From: an uncultured Candidatus Actinomarina sp.
Lineage (GTDB): Bacteria > Actinomycetota > Acidimicrobiia > Actinomarinales > Actinomarinaceae
DNA length: 64,000 nucleotides
NCBI GenBank assembly: GCA_902626065.1
Contig: CACODT010000001.1
Location: 1 to 64,000 of the forward strand
Direction: 5' to 3'
The notes under the pieces were generated by a model that made no database searches, was not told the DNA's origin, and saw nothing but the letters and a program-made list of their open reading frames with translations. A program made the translations under genes and the position numbers. Of the stretch, positions 17,540 to 29,707 are shown one piece after another; the stretch's first letter is position 1; each line of letters begins with the position of its first letter.

Positions 17540-17594
17540 TCAACTTTTTATTAAGTTGATTCAACTTTTTTAAGTTGAAATGGGTAAAACCCAT
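17540..17594 (+). repeat. Tandem alternating hairpins (AAGTTGA/TCAACTT) in the rRNA leader
   Basis: Four complementary blocks follow one another: TCAACTT (17540), AAGTTGA (17553), TTCAACTT (17560) and AAGTTGAA (17572). Block 1 can pair with 2, 2 with 3, and 3 with 4 (8 bp, TTTT loop), so the folds are mutually exclusive. A separate hairpin ATGGGT-AAA-ACCCAT (17580-17594) follows. This is seen directly in the sequence; a switching role is inference. Confidence 0.6.
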
Positions 17595-17626
17595 GTTGAT
17601 TCTTTGGTCAGATTTAAATTCAAAGA

Positions 17627-19165
<1,539 letters not shown>

Positions 19166-19211
19166 TAGAACTTTTAGTTCTAAGGTTAAACATCGGTTGT
19201 CTACAAGACTG

Positions 19212-19224
19212 ATACATTACTCAG
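19212..19224 (+). other. 16S processing stem, 3' strand
   Basis: ATACATTACTCAG pairs perfectly with the leader strand at 17481-17493. It lies about 55 nt after the mature 16S 3' end, in a spacer of about 130 nt that carries no tRNA gene. Confidence 0.8.
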
Positions 19225-19238
19225 CTGTGAAAAAGTCA

Positions 19239-19251
19239 TTTGGCTTTTTGA
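19239..19251 (+). promoter_or_regulatory. boxA-like element in the 16S-23S spacer
   Basis: TTTGGCTTTTTGA is identical to the leader copy at 17465-17477 and lies immediately before the 23S processing stem. The duplicated placement is that of spacer boxA elements, which re-establish antitermination before 23S. Confidence 0.6.
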
Positions 19252-19257
19252 AAATTG

Positions 19258-19269
19258 TATAGCAAGCGC
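19258..19269 (+). other. 23S processing stem, 5' strand
   Basis: TATAGCAAGCGC is the exact complement of GCGCTTGCTATA at 22363-22374; pairing extends past one mismatch through AAAATT/AATTTT. The pair would enclose pre-23S as an RNase III substrate. Confidence 0.8.
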
Positions 19270-19288
19270 AATTGCAAAGTATTCATAT

Positions 19289-22346
<3,058 letters not shown>

Positions 22347-22362
22347 TGAAGACGGCGTATGA

Positions 22363-22374
22363 GCGCTTGCTATA
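22363..22374 (+). other. 23S processing stem, 3' strand
   Basis: GCGCTTGCTATA, perfect complement of 19258-19269, located about 17 nt after the mature 23S end and about 20 nt before 5S. Confidence 0.8.
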
Positions 22375-22396
22375 GAATTTTTAAGAAGTTGATTAT

Positions 22397-22511
<115 letters not shown>

Positions 22512-22525
22512 TATTTAATGAAGAG

Positions 22526-22548
22526 CCCCTAGGTAACTGGGGGTTTTT
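22526..22548 (+). terminator. rRNA operon terminator
   Basis: CCCCTAG-GTAA-CTGGGGG is a 7-bp stem capped by a GNRA-type tetraloop and followed by five T. It lies 15 nt past 5S and is one of very few clear intrinsic terminators in the window. Confidence 0.88.
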
Positions 22549-22581
22549 CTTTATTCTTTTACAAACTTTACTCTAAATAAC

Positions 22582-22587
22582 TATGAT
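22582..22587 (+). promoter_or_regulatory. -10 element for a leaderless transcript (22594)
   Basis: TATGAT ends 7 nt before the ATG at 22594. No ribosome-binding site lies between. Transcription would begin at or next to the A of the start codon. Confidence 0.5.
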
Positions 22588-22593
22588 GATTTT

Positions 22594-23016
22594 ATGAATG
22601 CAGTGAAGATCTTCAAAATATTTTCATACTTAAATGTATTTTTATTACCAACTTGGATAATTACTCCATTATTAGCGACTGAGACGACTATTTTTTTTCT
22701 AATTTATGAAGGTAACTATTCTGATTTATTTGATTTAACACCTGGAAACAGAAATGGACAATCAATTTTAATATTCTATCCAATGGTGTTATATTCTATG
22801 CCAATTTATTTTCATTTTCAGTATTTACGTTCAAATAACAAATTATACGTTTCAATGCTGTTTCATTTTTGGGTTATTATTCTCGCTCTAAGAATATTAT
22901 CAATTATATCAAAAGGGTTTGTTTGGGATTTTTATATGCAGTTTGCATTACCTGTAGAAATAATTTTTCCTTTCATACTTCTTTATTTTAAGAGAGAATT
23001 TTCAAAAGTTGATTAA
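22594..23016 (+). CDS. Hypothetical 4-TM membrane protein, copy A
   Basis: 140 residues with about four hydrophobic helices (roughly 10-32, 55-75, 83-105, 113-132). I do not recognise the family for certain; small four-helix DUF4345-like proteins are one possibility. It shares with the next gene a core 'FQYLRSNNKLY...RILSII...FDxYxxxxxPxEIIxPF', so the two are paralogues from a tandem duplication. There is no signal peptide, and few charged residues outside the loops. The ATG is chosen because the -10 box lies 7 nt upstream; the stop overlaps copy B (TAATG). Confidence 0.7.
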   Translation: MNAVKIFKIFSYLNVFLLPTWIITPLLATETTIFFLIYEGNYSDLFDLTPGNRNGQSILIFYPMVLYSMPIYFHFQYLRSNNKLYVSMLFHFWVIILALRILSIISKGFVWDFYMQFALPVEIIFPFILLYFKREFSKVD

Positions 23017-23441
23017 TGTTTAAAATATCTCATAAAATAATTCTCGAAACTATGGTTGTCTTTATATTGATAATTATCAGCATTACATCTTTTTATGCTA
23101 CGTTCCTACCAGATACCAAATTTTTATTTTTTGAAGAAACATACTTAGAGTTACTTGCACTTACAGAGACTGGAGGTAATGGAAAACTTAATTTGTTAAC
23201 ATACCCACTTGGTCTTTATTTTATTTGTATTTTTACATGTGTTCAATACTTACGATCAAGGAATATTTTGTATATCAATTTTTTAATACTGATATGGTCT
23301 GCTGTACTTTTAGCGAGAATAATTTCGATAATACTTAGAGGAGGAATTGTTTTTGATATATATTTTCTCGTTGGTATTTTTCCAGAATTTATTATTGCTC
23401 CGTTCTTCTTTTTTTTAAGAAATAAAGTTTTTAAAACTTAA
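23016..23441 (+). CDS. Hypothetical 4-TM membrane protein, copy B
   Basis: 141 residues, same topology as copy A and alignable over the last ~95 residues: 'GNGKLNLLTYPLGLYF' with 'NGQSILIFYPMVLYSM', 'VQYLRSRNILYINFL' with 'FQYLRSNNKLYVSML', 'LARIISIILRGG' with 'LALRILSIISKG'. Overlap TAATG suggests coexpression and perhaps a heteromer. Function unknown. It converges on the MBL hydrolase with a 3-nt gap and no terminator. Confidence 0.7.
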   Translation: MFKISHKIILETMVVFILIIISITSFYATFLPDTKFLFFEETYLELLALTETGGNGKLNLLTYPLGLYFICIFTCVQYLRSRNILYINFLILIWSAVLLARIISIILRGGIVFDIYFLVGIFPEFIIAPFFFFLRNKVFKT

Positions 23442-23444
23442 TAA

Positions 23445-24359
23445 TTATTGATATTTTAAATAATTCCTTACTCCATTTATTTGCATCTCAAAATTGCCAT
23501 TACCTATATAATTAGAAATAGTTTTATCATCGATATCTAATGATCTATAATTTGCAACTATCCATTCTACGAGTTTATCACTAGCTTCTTGTTGAGTAAG
23601 GTCTGGTAAATTATCAATAAATTGTAACCATAAATCAATGCTTTCTTTTGCATTATTTATGAGCTCATAAGGATTGGTGTGTATTCCGAAATGTGCAATA
23701 GCAACTTGTTTTAACTCAAGTTGTTCAATGTGTTCAAGCGTACTAAATAATACTTCTTTATTAAAATCTGGTGGGGGCAAGTTTGGTTGAACAAAATTAC
23801 CATGTGGATAAATTAACCCTAGTGTATCACCCATGAAAATCGTTCCTGAAGTTGCATCATAGAATGAGTAATGATGCTTTGCATGACCGGGGCTATATAG
23901 TGCTTTTATAATTCTGTTTTTATCAATTTTTATATCCGCCCCATCATTTAGTTTTTTAATTTTCTCTACAGGGATAGGTTTTATTTCACCCCAGTTTTTT
24001 TTAAGCCAATCTTCTGTATAAACATCACTTACAGCTTTCCATAATCTCTCTGGGTTTGGTAAATGTTTCAAACCTAATTCATGTACATATACAAAGTTTT
24101 CTTTATATTTTTCATTTAAATGACCGATACCACCTACATGATCCAAGTGTAAATGTGTAATGGCTGTTCTTTTTATTTCTTGAATTCCAAGGGACTCTAA
24201 TGCTGAAATTAAATAAGGAAATGAATTTGAAGGACCGACTTCAATAAGAATGGGATCTGATGAATCTATGTAATAACAAGACATTCTTTGAGGTTTACCT
24301 TCCATATGAACATCAATCTGATAAATTTCGTTATCAAACTTTGTTACGTCAGTGTTCAT
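23445..24359 (-). CDS. MBL-fold metallo-hydrolase
   Basis: 304 residues. The metal motif 'THLHLDHVGG' (HxHxDH, about residues 83-89) is followed by 'SPGHAKHHYSF', 'IFMGDTLG' and 'AIAHFGIH', giving the full set of metallo-beta-lactamase-fold ligands. The C-terminal ~80 residues are helical and resemble those of hydroxyacylglutathione-hydrolase-like and beta-lactamase-like cytosolic enzymes. No signal peptide. Substrate unknown. Divergent from the GGT-like gene, with 35 nt between the starts. Confidence 0.85.
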   Translation of the reverse strand: MNTDVTKFDNEIYQIDVHMEGKPQRMSCYYIDSSDPILIEVGPSNSFPYLISALESLGIQEIKRTAITHLHLDHVGGIGHLNEKYKENFVYVHELGLKHLPNPERLWKAVSDVYTEDWLKKNWGEIKPIPVEKIKKLNDGADIKIDKNRIIKALYSPGHAKHHYSFYDATSGTIFMGDTLGLIYPHGNFVQPNLPPPDFNKEVLFSTLEHIEQLELKQVAIAHFGIHTNPYELINNAKESIDLWLQFIDNLPDLTQQEASDKLVEWIVANYRSLDIDDKTISNYIGNGNFEMQINGVRNYLKYQ

Positions 24360-24383
24360 ATATACATTTTTGCATACAAAAGT

Positions 24384-24389
24384 TATAAA
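24384..24389 (+). promoter_or_regulatory. -10 element for a leaderless transcript (ggt-like gene)
   Basis: TATAAA ends 6 nt before the ATG at 24395, with no ribosome-binding site between. Confidence 0.45.
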
Positions 24390-24394
24390 CTACA

Positions 24395-25834
24395 ATGTTT
24401 ACAGTGAATGTTTCATTAGCAAGTACAGCAGAATATAGTTTAAAAGCAGCTGAATCAATAGAAGATTTAAATCCCAATGCTGCTGATATTTTGATAACAA
24501 GTGTAATCACGTCAATGGTTACTGACCTCGGTGTCGTTGCTCCAACTGCTTCGGGGCTTTTAACTTATTATGATGGTGATAACAATTCAACACATACAGT
24601 AGATGGTTATTTTGTAGCTCCAAAAAGGTTTGATGGAAATGATCATGATGAACATAGAATTTCAATGACCTATGGTGGCCATGTTGAAACATGTAAAGGA
24701 GCGAATACCTTTGCTGTTCCAGGTATTTATAAGATTCTTAACTTAATTTTCAACAGATATGCATCTCTACCTTTAGATAAATTGTTAGAGTTTCCAATAA
24801 AAACTGCCAAAGATGGTTTTAAATTAACCCAACCAACAAAAGATTATTTTATTCATTCATTAGAACCAATGTTTATGTGGCATGATGAATCCAAAATTAC
24901 ATTAGCGAATGTTTATGAAGATCTAGATGGTGGTGTAGTGAAACTTGATAAATTATCTGACACACTCTCTCATATGTCATATGAAGGTTTCAATGATTTT
25001 TATGTTGGTGATATTTCAAAAGCGATAGTTGAAACTTTAAAACTTGAGGGTGGCCATGCTACTGAAGATGATTTTACAGATTATTACTTAATTGAAGATA
25101 ATAAGTTTGAATATCAATACAAAAATCTAAAATTAACAGGTCATTCTGGTCCCTCAATCGGTGGGTTAATGGTACTAAAGTATTTAAATGCGTTATCTAT
25201 AGAATCTGAAAATATAGAAGATACCCTTAGAAATATATATTTGGATAGACAAAATAATTATGAGTTTTTTGGTAATCGAGGAGATTTAATTAACAATGAG
25301 ATATCTAAAATTTCTAAATCTTCATCTACAATCCAAGTAAATACATCTGATAAAAATAATTTTCATTTTTCAATTACGTTTTCTAGTGGTTATGGATCTG
25401 GTGTTTTATGTAAAAATACAGGAATGTACTTTAATAACTCTTTAGGAGAAATTGAGCTTAATCCACAGGGTTTTCTTGGAGATACAAAAGGAGATAGACT
25501 GATATCTAACATGAGTCCATTAATTATTGAATCAGAAGTTGGTGTCAGTACTATAGGTTCACCTGGAGCTGACAGAATAAGCTCTGCTATAGCGCAAGTT
25601 TTAAGTAACTATACAAATGGTAAAACATGGAAAGAAGCAATAGATATGCCAAGATTTCATGTAAATGCTGATGGAGGAGTAAGAGCAGAGCCAGGATATG
25701 AACATATCAACGAGCATACAACTATAACAGATGAATTTGATATGTATTTTGGTGGTGTATGTGTGACCGGAAGCAATGATGAAATATTTAGTTTTGGAGA
25801 CAAAAGAAGGGGGAATACCTCTTGGAAATGTTAG
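24395..25834 (+). CDS. Gamma-glutamyltransferase-family protein, divergent
   Basis: 479 residues. The C-terminal half matches GGT: 'FSSGYGSGVLCKNTGMYFNN' region, 'DRLISNMSPLII' (KRPxSSMxPTI), 'VSTIGSPGADRISSAIAQVL' (GSPGGsrI) and 'AIDMPRFHVNADGG'. The N-terminal half aligns only loosely. The autoprocessing and catalytic Thr (TTHxSVVD) aligns with a serine run 'SKSSSTIQV' near residue 308, so the nucleophile may be Ser or absent. There is no signal peptide, unlike exported GGTs. It may be a cytosolic gamma-glutamyl hydrolase/transferase or a related Ntn acylase. It overlaps the SURF1 gene by 13 nt. Confidence 0.75.
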   Translation: MFTVNVSLASTAEYSLKAAESIEDLNPNAADILITSVITSMVTDLGVVAPTASGLLTYYDGDNNSTHTVDGYFVAPKRFDGNDHDEHRISMTYGGHVETCKGANTFAVPGIYKILNLIFNRYASLPLDKLLEFPIKTAKDGFKLTQPTKDYFIHSLEPMFMWHDESKITLANVYEDLDGGVVKLDKLSDTLSHMSYEGFNDFYVGDISKAIVETLKLEGGHATEDDFTDYYLIEDNKFEYQYKNLKLTGHSGPSIGGLMVLKYLNALSIESENIEDTLRNIYLDRQNNYEFFGNRGDLINNEISKISKSSSTIQVNTSDKNNFHFSITFSSGYGSGVLCKNTGMYFNNSLGEIELNPQGFLGDTKGDRLISNMSPLIIESEVGVSTIGSPGADRISSAIAQVLSNYTNGKTWKEAIDMPRFHVNADGGVRAEPGYEHINEHTTITDEFDMYFGGVCVTGSNDEIFSFGDKRRGNTSWKC

Positions 25835-26523
25835 AAAAACTTCCTCATAAAAATCTTTTTTACTTAGGGTTTATAGTTGTATTTATCTTTATAGGACTAT
25901 CATATTGGCAATTATCACGACACCAACAAGACAAACTGATAATGGACTCTATTGAATCTAAAGATCTTATAAATGAAATATATATTTCAGATTTATATGA
26001 TAAAAATAATAATTTTGAAGAATTTACAAAAGTTCAATTAAACGAAAATACAGAGAATTTAAATCTTGTAAGAACTTGGTATTTAAGGTCACGTGTTCAT
26101 AATGGAGAAAATGGATACCACCTTGTTAGTCTTTATAAAACAAATTTAGAGCAACATTTATTAATTAATAAAGGCTGGGTTCCTCTTGAAATAAATACTG
26201 ATAATATACCCGAATACGAATTTCCATTTTTTAGAGGTAGATTATTAAGTTATGATATTCAAGGTGTTGGTCAAGATGATATACCAGATTCAGAATATTT
26301 ATTTAGAATAGATAAATCATTCATAGAGAGTGATACTGGCGTTGTTCTTCCTGATTTCTATATCGTCTTGGTTGATAATTGTGGCAGTGGGGTAGCGTGT
26401 GTAAATTTAGAAGAACCATACGATGCACCACATTTAAGTTATGCATTTCAATGGGCATTCTTTGCTTTATGTCTGACAATTGTTGTTCTTAGAAAAAATA
26501 ATATAATTACATGGAAAAAATAA
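25822..26523 (+). CDS. SURF1-family cytochrome oxidase biogenesis protein
   Basis: 233 residues with two membrane helices (about 11-29 and 208-226) around a soluble domain, the SURF1 topology. Signatures: 'GLSYWQLSRHQQDK' after TM1, 'NGYHLVSLYKTNLEQHLLINKGWVP', and 'APHLSYAFQWAFFA' at TM2. SURF1 assists assembly of haem-copper oxidase subunit I. The TTG at 25822 is preferred because 'AGAAGGGGGA' lies about 8 nt upstream; an ATG follows at 25828. The neighbours are not oxidase genes. Confidence 0.88.
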   Translation: MEMLEKLPHKNLFYLGFIVVFIFIGLSYWQLSRHQQDKLIMDSIESKDLINEIYISDLYDKNNNFEEFTKVQLNENTENLNLVRTWYLRSRVHNGENGYHLVSLYKTNLEQHLLINKGWVPLEINTDNIPEYEFPFFRGRLLSYDIQGVGQDDIPDSEYLFRIDKSFIESDTGVVLPDFYIVLVDNCGSGVACVNLEEPYDAPHLSYAFQWAFFALCLTIVVLRKNNIITWKK

Positions 26524-27404
26524 ATTTAAATAATATCTCACTATCTTATGAAACTAGTGGTCAGGGTAACGATGTTTTGTTACTTCATGGATTTCCATCA
26601 AATATGTACATGTGGAATGAAATTAAAAAAATATTAACTGAAACTGGGTTCAGAGTTACTATTGTAGAACAAAGAGGGTATCCACTATCAAGGCTAGATA
26701 AATTTAATGTTAAATCTTTTAATATTGATGAATTATCAAAAGATATTGAAGGGTTAATAAAAAAGTTGAATCTTGATCAAAACTTAACAATTGTTGGTCA
26801 TGATTGGGGATCTATAGTTGCATGGGCAGTAGTTTCAAGAGAAAATATTAAGATTAAAAAATTAGTATCAATATGCGGTGGTACTGAATTTCCAACATCG
26901 AATATTTATAATAATTTAACATATAAAGAGAAGCCTCATTATATTTCATCATTTCAAAATGTAAAAACATCAGCAGAAATTATTAATAGAAATCTAGAGT
27001 CTTTCTTTAGATCTGCATACAGGCAGAATAATCAATTAGGGGAGAATATAGATCTCTCACTAGAAAACATATTTATAAATAACTTATCTGAAAGTTGTGT
27101 CATGAATGAAGATGAGATAATTTCTTTAATTGAACACTTTAATGACTTTTCACTTGATCAAACTATTGCATGGTATGCGAATATAGATTTAAACTCAGAG
27201 CTTAGCTCAGATTGGAGGAAGGTTGTAACAACTCCAGTACATTTTATTTTTGGTGAAATTGATGCAGCTGTAAAATTAAATGAAAAAATGCGAGAAAGGC
27301 TTATGTCTAGTGGAGCAAATGTTAAGATTACAGAGATACCTGGTGCAGGACATTGGCTACCAATTACCCACAAGGAGAGTGTTTTAAGGGAGATATATGC
27401 ATAA
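26511..27404 (+). CDS. Alpha/beta hydrolase, epoxide hydrolase / dehalogenase type
   Basis: 297 residues. 'VLLLHGFPSNMYMWNEI' has the HG oxyanion motif, 'TIVGHDWGSIVAWAV' places an Asp nucleophile in the GHDWG elbow, and 'HFIFGEIDAAV' and 'IPGAGHWLP' give the acid and His. Asp as nucleophile is typical of epoxide hydrolases and haloalkane dehalogenases. The cap-domain tyrosines of epoxide hydrolases are not obvious to me, so the exact substrate is open. It overlaps the SURF1 gene by 13 nt. Confidence 0.85.
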   Translation: MEKINLNNISLSYETSGQGNDVLLLHGFPSNMYMWNEIKKILTETGFRVTIVEQRGYPLSRLDKFNVKSFNIDELSKDIEGLIKKLNLDQNLTIVGHDWGSIVAWAVVSRENIKIKKLVSICGGTEFPTSNIYNNLTYKEKPHYISSFQNVKTSAEIINRNLESFFRSAYRQNNQLGENIDLSLENIFINNLSESCVMNEDEIISLIEHFNDFSLDQTIAWYANIDLNSELSSDWRKVVTTPVHFIFGEIDAAVKLNEKMRERLMSSGANVKITEIPGAGHWLPITHKESVLREIYA

Positions 27405-27448
27405 TTCATCATTTTCCATTTGTCCTATAATATATATTATGTTGCGTA

Positions 27449-28399
27449 ATGAATAAAGCTGTTTTACATGATCATTTAGATGGCGGCTTAAGGGCAAATA
27501 CAGCAAAAGATCTGGCGATTAAAGATAACTACAAGCCTTTATTAGAGGTAGAGGATATTGAAACTTTTTTTAATAGAGAATCTTCTGAATCATTAGAAGA
27601 CTATCTCGAAGCTTTTGTCCATACAACTGCATTGATGACTAAATATGAAAATCTTGAAAGAATAGCGTTTGAGGCTGCGGAAGATATGCATCAACATGGG
27701 ATTACTCACTATGAAAGTAGATATGCTCCCCTGTATTCAGTAAATGATTCAATGACACCTGAAAACGTTATTGATGCAATTAACTCTGGATTTAAACAAG
27801 CTGAAAATATATACGGTATAAAGTCTGGTCTAATACTCTGCGGTATGAGGAATGATATTCAAAATGTTAAATTAGTGTCTGAAATTGCTATTGAATTTAA
27901 GGATAAGATTATAGGTTTTGACATTGCGGGTCCAGAACTTAATTACTTGCCATCATTATTTGCCAACGAATTTAAAAAACTCCAAGAAAATAATGTCAAT
28001 TTAACTATTCATGCAGGTGAAGGTGATGGAGTAAATTCTATTCAAGATGCATTAGATAATGGAGCGAAAAGAATAGGCCATGGTGTTAGGATAATTGAAG
28101 ATATAGACCTTAAAACAGGCAAATTTGGCTCAACAGCAACATATATTCTTGAAAATCAAATACCGTTGGAAATATGTATAACATCAAATATTCATACAAA
28201 TATGTTTAATGATTTCACTGATCATCCAATAAAAAAATTAATAGACTTTAATTTTGCCATCAGTTTAAATACGGATAACAGACTTATGAGTAATACAAAT
28301 ATTAAAAAGGAATCAAGTATTGCTAAAAATTTAAATATAGAAAACGTAGATAATTTGTTGGAAGTGTCAGCTAGCTATAGTTTCCTGAATAATTATTGA
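27449..28399 (+). CDS. add: Adenosine deaminase
   Basis: 316 residues. The metal HxH is 'LHDHLDGGLR' at the N-terminus, followed by 'LTIHAGEGDG' (His, catalytic Glu region), 'AKRIGHGVRI' and 'FAISLNTDNR' (metal Asp). It deaminates adenosine to inosine; the substrate loop does not separate it from related (deoxy)adenosine or aminofutalosine deaminases. -10-like boxes TATAAT (27426) and TATTAT (27435, ending 9 nt before the ATG) lie in the 44-nt gap, and no ribosome-binding site is seen. The 3' end overlaps the convergent nuclease gene by 33 nt. Confidence 0.88.
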   Translation: MNKAVLHDHLDGGLRANTAKDLAIKDNYKPLLEVEDIETFFNRESSESLEDYLEAFVHTTALMTKYENLERIAFEAAEDMHQHGITHYESRYAPLYSVNDSMTPENVIDAINSGFKQAENIYGIKSGLILCGMRNDIQNVKLVSEIAIEFKDKIIGFDIAGPELNYLPSLFANEFKKLQENNVNLTIHAGEGDGVNSIQDALDNGAKRIGHGVRIIEDIDLKTGKFGSTATYILENQIPLEICITSNIHTNMFNDFTDHPIKKLIDFNFAISLNTDNRLMSNTNIKKESSIAKNLNIENVDNLLEVSASYSFLNNY

Positions 28400-28699
28400 A
28401 TTTTTTTTAGTCAATATATTGTAAAAATCTTGTTCATTAAATAATTTAAAATTAAGATTTGGATAGAGCTTTTTAGCTAATTTTATTTTTTTTCTTTTTT
28501 TTGTAATTAAGTTTTGATTCATTGTTGTTATTTCTACAAATAAATCAAGTGCTGGTAAGTAAAAGTCAGGAGTAAACATTTTTTTTATCGAACCACTACC
28601 CCACTCCAAAGGGAAGCTTATAGGTTCATAAATCCACTCAATATCAAACAAATCTAAATGTTCTGAGAAAATTTTTTCAGAAGGATGAGCAAATTTCAT
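28367..28699 (-). CDS. Small PD-(D/E)xK nuclease-like protein
   Basis: 110 residues. It begins 'AHPSEKIFSEHLDLFDIEWIYEP' and contains 'FTPDFYLPALDLFVEITTM', then 'KKRKKIKLAKKLYPNLNFKLF'. The PDF...(V)ExT core with a following basic helix resembles the restriction-endonuclease-like fold (very short patch repair, TnsA and related families), and I recall similar short proteins in Actinobacteria. The usual ExK Lys is Thr here, so catalysis is uncertain. ATGA overlap with the MerR-like gene suggests coexpression; the 3' end runs 33 nt into add on the other strand. Confidence 0.65.
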   Translation of the reverse strand: MKFAHPSEKIFSEHLDLFDIEWIYEPISFPLEWGSGSIKKMFTPDFYLPALDLFVEITTMNQNLITKKRKKIKLAKKLYPNLNFKLFNEQDFYNILTKKNSIIIQETIAS

Positions 28700-29139
28700 G
28701 CATTTGTTGCAGAAATTTTTTCTGGATATAAAGAATGAATTTCTGCTTCCGTTTCAGTGTGAATTGGCCCTAGTGAAATGCCAAAGACAGCTTGTCCCTG
28801 CTTAATAAGATCTAACATTTCATTGTTATTTGTTATTACATATATTGATTTTCCATCAGAAAATATTGACACATCTGATAGATTAATATTTTGTCCTAAT
28901 ATTTTTTTTATATTTTTAAGTGCTATTCTTATTTTTTGAAGACTAACACCTGCTTCTCTAAGCTTATTTACTAATTTGATTTTTATAATATCTTGAAATG
29001 AGTAAATTCTATGATAACCAGATCCTTTAATATTCCTAATTGATGCATCAACAAGAGATGTTGTTGTCCAGTGATCTAGTTGTCTATACGATATACCTGT
29101 AATTTTACAAACTTCTGGACCTGTATAACCCTGTTGCAT
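28696..29139 (-). CDS. MerR-family regulator (Rv1830-like)
   Basis: 147 residues. The N-terminal MerR winged HTH 'YTGPEVCKITGISYRQLDHWTTTSL' is followed by 'GYHRIYSFQDIIKIKLVNKLREAG' and a C-terminal domain without effector cysteines. In M. tuberculosis the order garA-ftsR-DUF151-MerR (Rv1827-Rv1830) is conserved; here the same four occur, with dacA inserted. A likely -10 box TAGATT lies 7 nt before the ATG. The C-terminal segment 'GQAVFGISLGPIHTETEAEIH' is shared with that family as I remember it. Confidence 0.85.
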   Translation of the reverse strand: MQQGYTGPEVCKITGISYRQLDHWTTTSLVDASIRNIKGSGYHRIYSFQDIIKIKLVNKLREAGVSLQKIRIALKNIKKILGQNINLSDVSIFSDGKSIYVITNNNEMLDLIKQGQAVFGISLGPIHTETEAEIHSLYPEKISATNA

Positions 29140-29177
29140 AAGGTAAATCTACTAGCTATAAATTTATAATCAAGGTT

Positions 29178-29657
29178 TTATGAAAAATCCTCAGGCTTAA
29201 TATTCTCAATAAAACTCTTAAATTCCTCTATTTCATTGGATTTATCATGAATTAAATCAATTGAATTATTAAAAAAAAGATCTTCATTAACTGAAATAAT
29301 AGTATCTGCTCTTAAAGCTAAAGCTATAGCATCGCTAGGTCTTGCAGATAGTGATACTTTACCTTGATCTCCAATAATTATAATTTCAGCGTAATAAGTA
29401 TTATCTTGTAGATCCGAAATTACAACCTCAGCTATAGTTCCATTTAGAGATTCAATAATATCGATAATTAGATCATGTGTTTGAGGTCTTGGATGTTTTA
29501 TACCCTCTTGAGCATATGCTATAGAAACTGCTTCAATAGTACCTATCCAAATAGGTAATACTTTTTGTGTAGATGGATCGAGAAGAAGCATTATTGGAGT
29601 TTCAGTATTTTCTTCTAATCTAATACTATTAACTTCGACATTTATATTTTTTCTCAT
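29178..29657 (-). CDS. DUF151 bifunctional nuclease-family protein (Rv1829-like)
   Basis: 159 residues. 'ETPIMLLLDPSTQKVLPIWIG' and 'RPQTHDLIIDIIESLNG' are family signatures, and 'VSLSARPSDAIALALRADTIISV' is the conserved core of DUF151 (PF02577). Plant homologues have been reported to act as nucleases; the bacterial role is unsettled. It lies between dacA and the MerR gene and has its own -10 box (TATTCT) 7 nt before the ATG. Confidence 0.88.
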   Translation of the reverse strand: MRKNINVEVNSIRLEENTETPIMLLLDPSTQKVLPIWIGTIEAVSIAYAQEGIKHPRPQTHDLIIDIIESLNGTIAEVVISDLQDNTYYAEIIIIGDQGKVSLSARPSDAIALALRADTIISVNEDLFFNNSIDLIHDKSNEIEEFKSFIENIKPEDFS

Positions 29658-29663
29658 ACTTTA

Positions 29664-29669
29664 AGAATA
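29664..29669 (-). promoter_or_regulatory. -10 element for a leaderless transcript (DUF151 gene)
   Basis: TATTCT on the minus strand ends 7 nt before the ATG at 29657, with 'TAAAGT' between and no ribosome-binding site. Confidence 0.5.
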
Positions 29670-29707
29670 GAATGATATTTAAGGTTATTAAAAACAAATA
29701 TTATTTT

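Noticed and set aside
17540-17594. Short repeats in the rRNA leader as a CRISPR or direct-repeat array
   Set aside because: The units are inverted 7-8 nt blocks forming hairpins, with no spacers of uniform length and no cas genes nearby.
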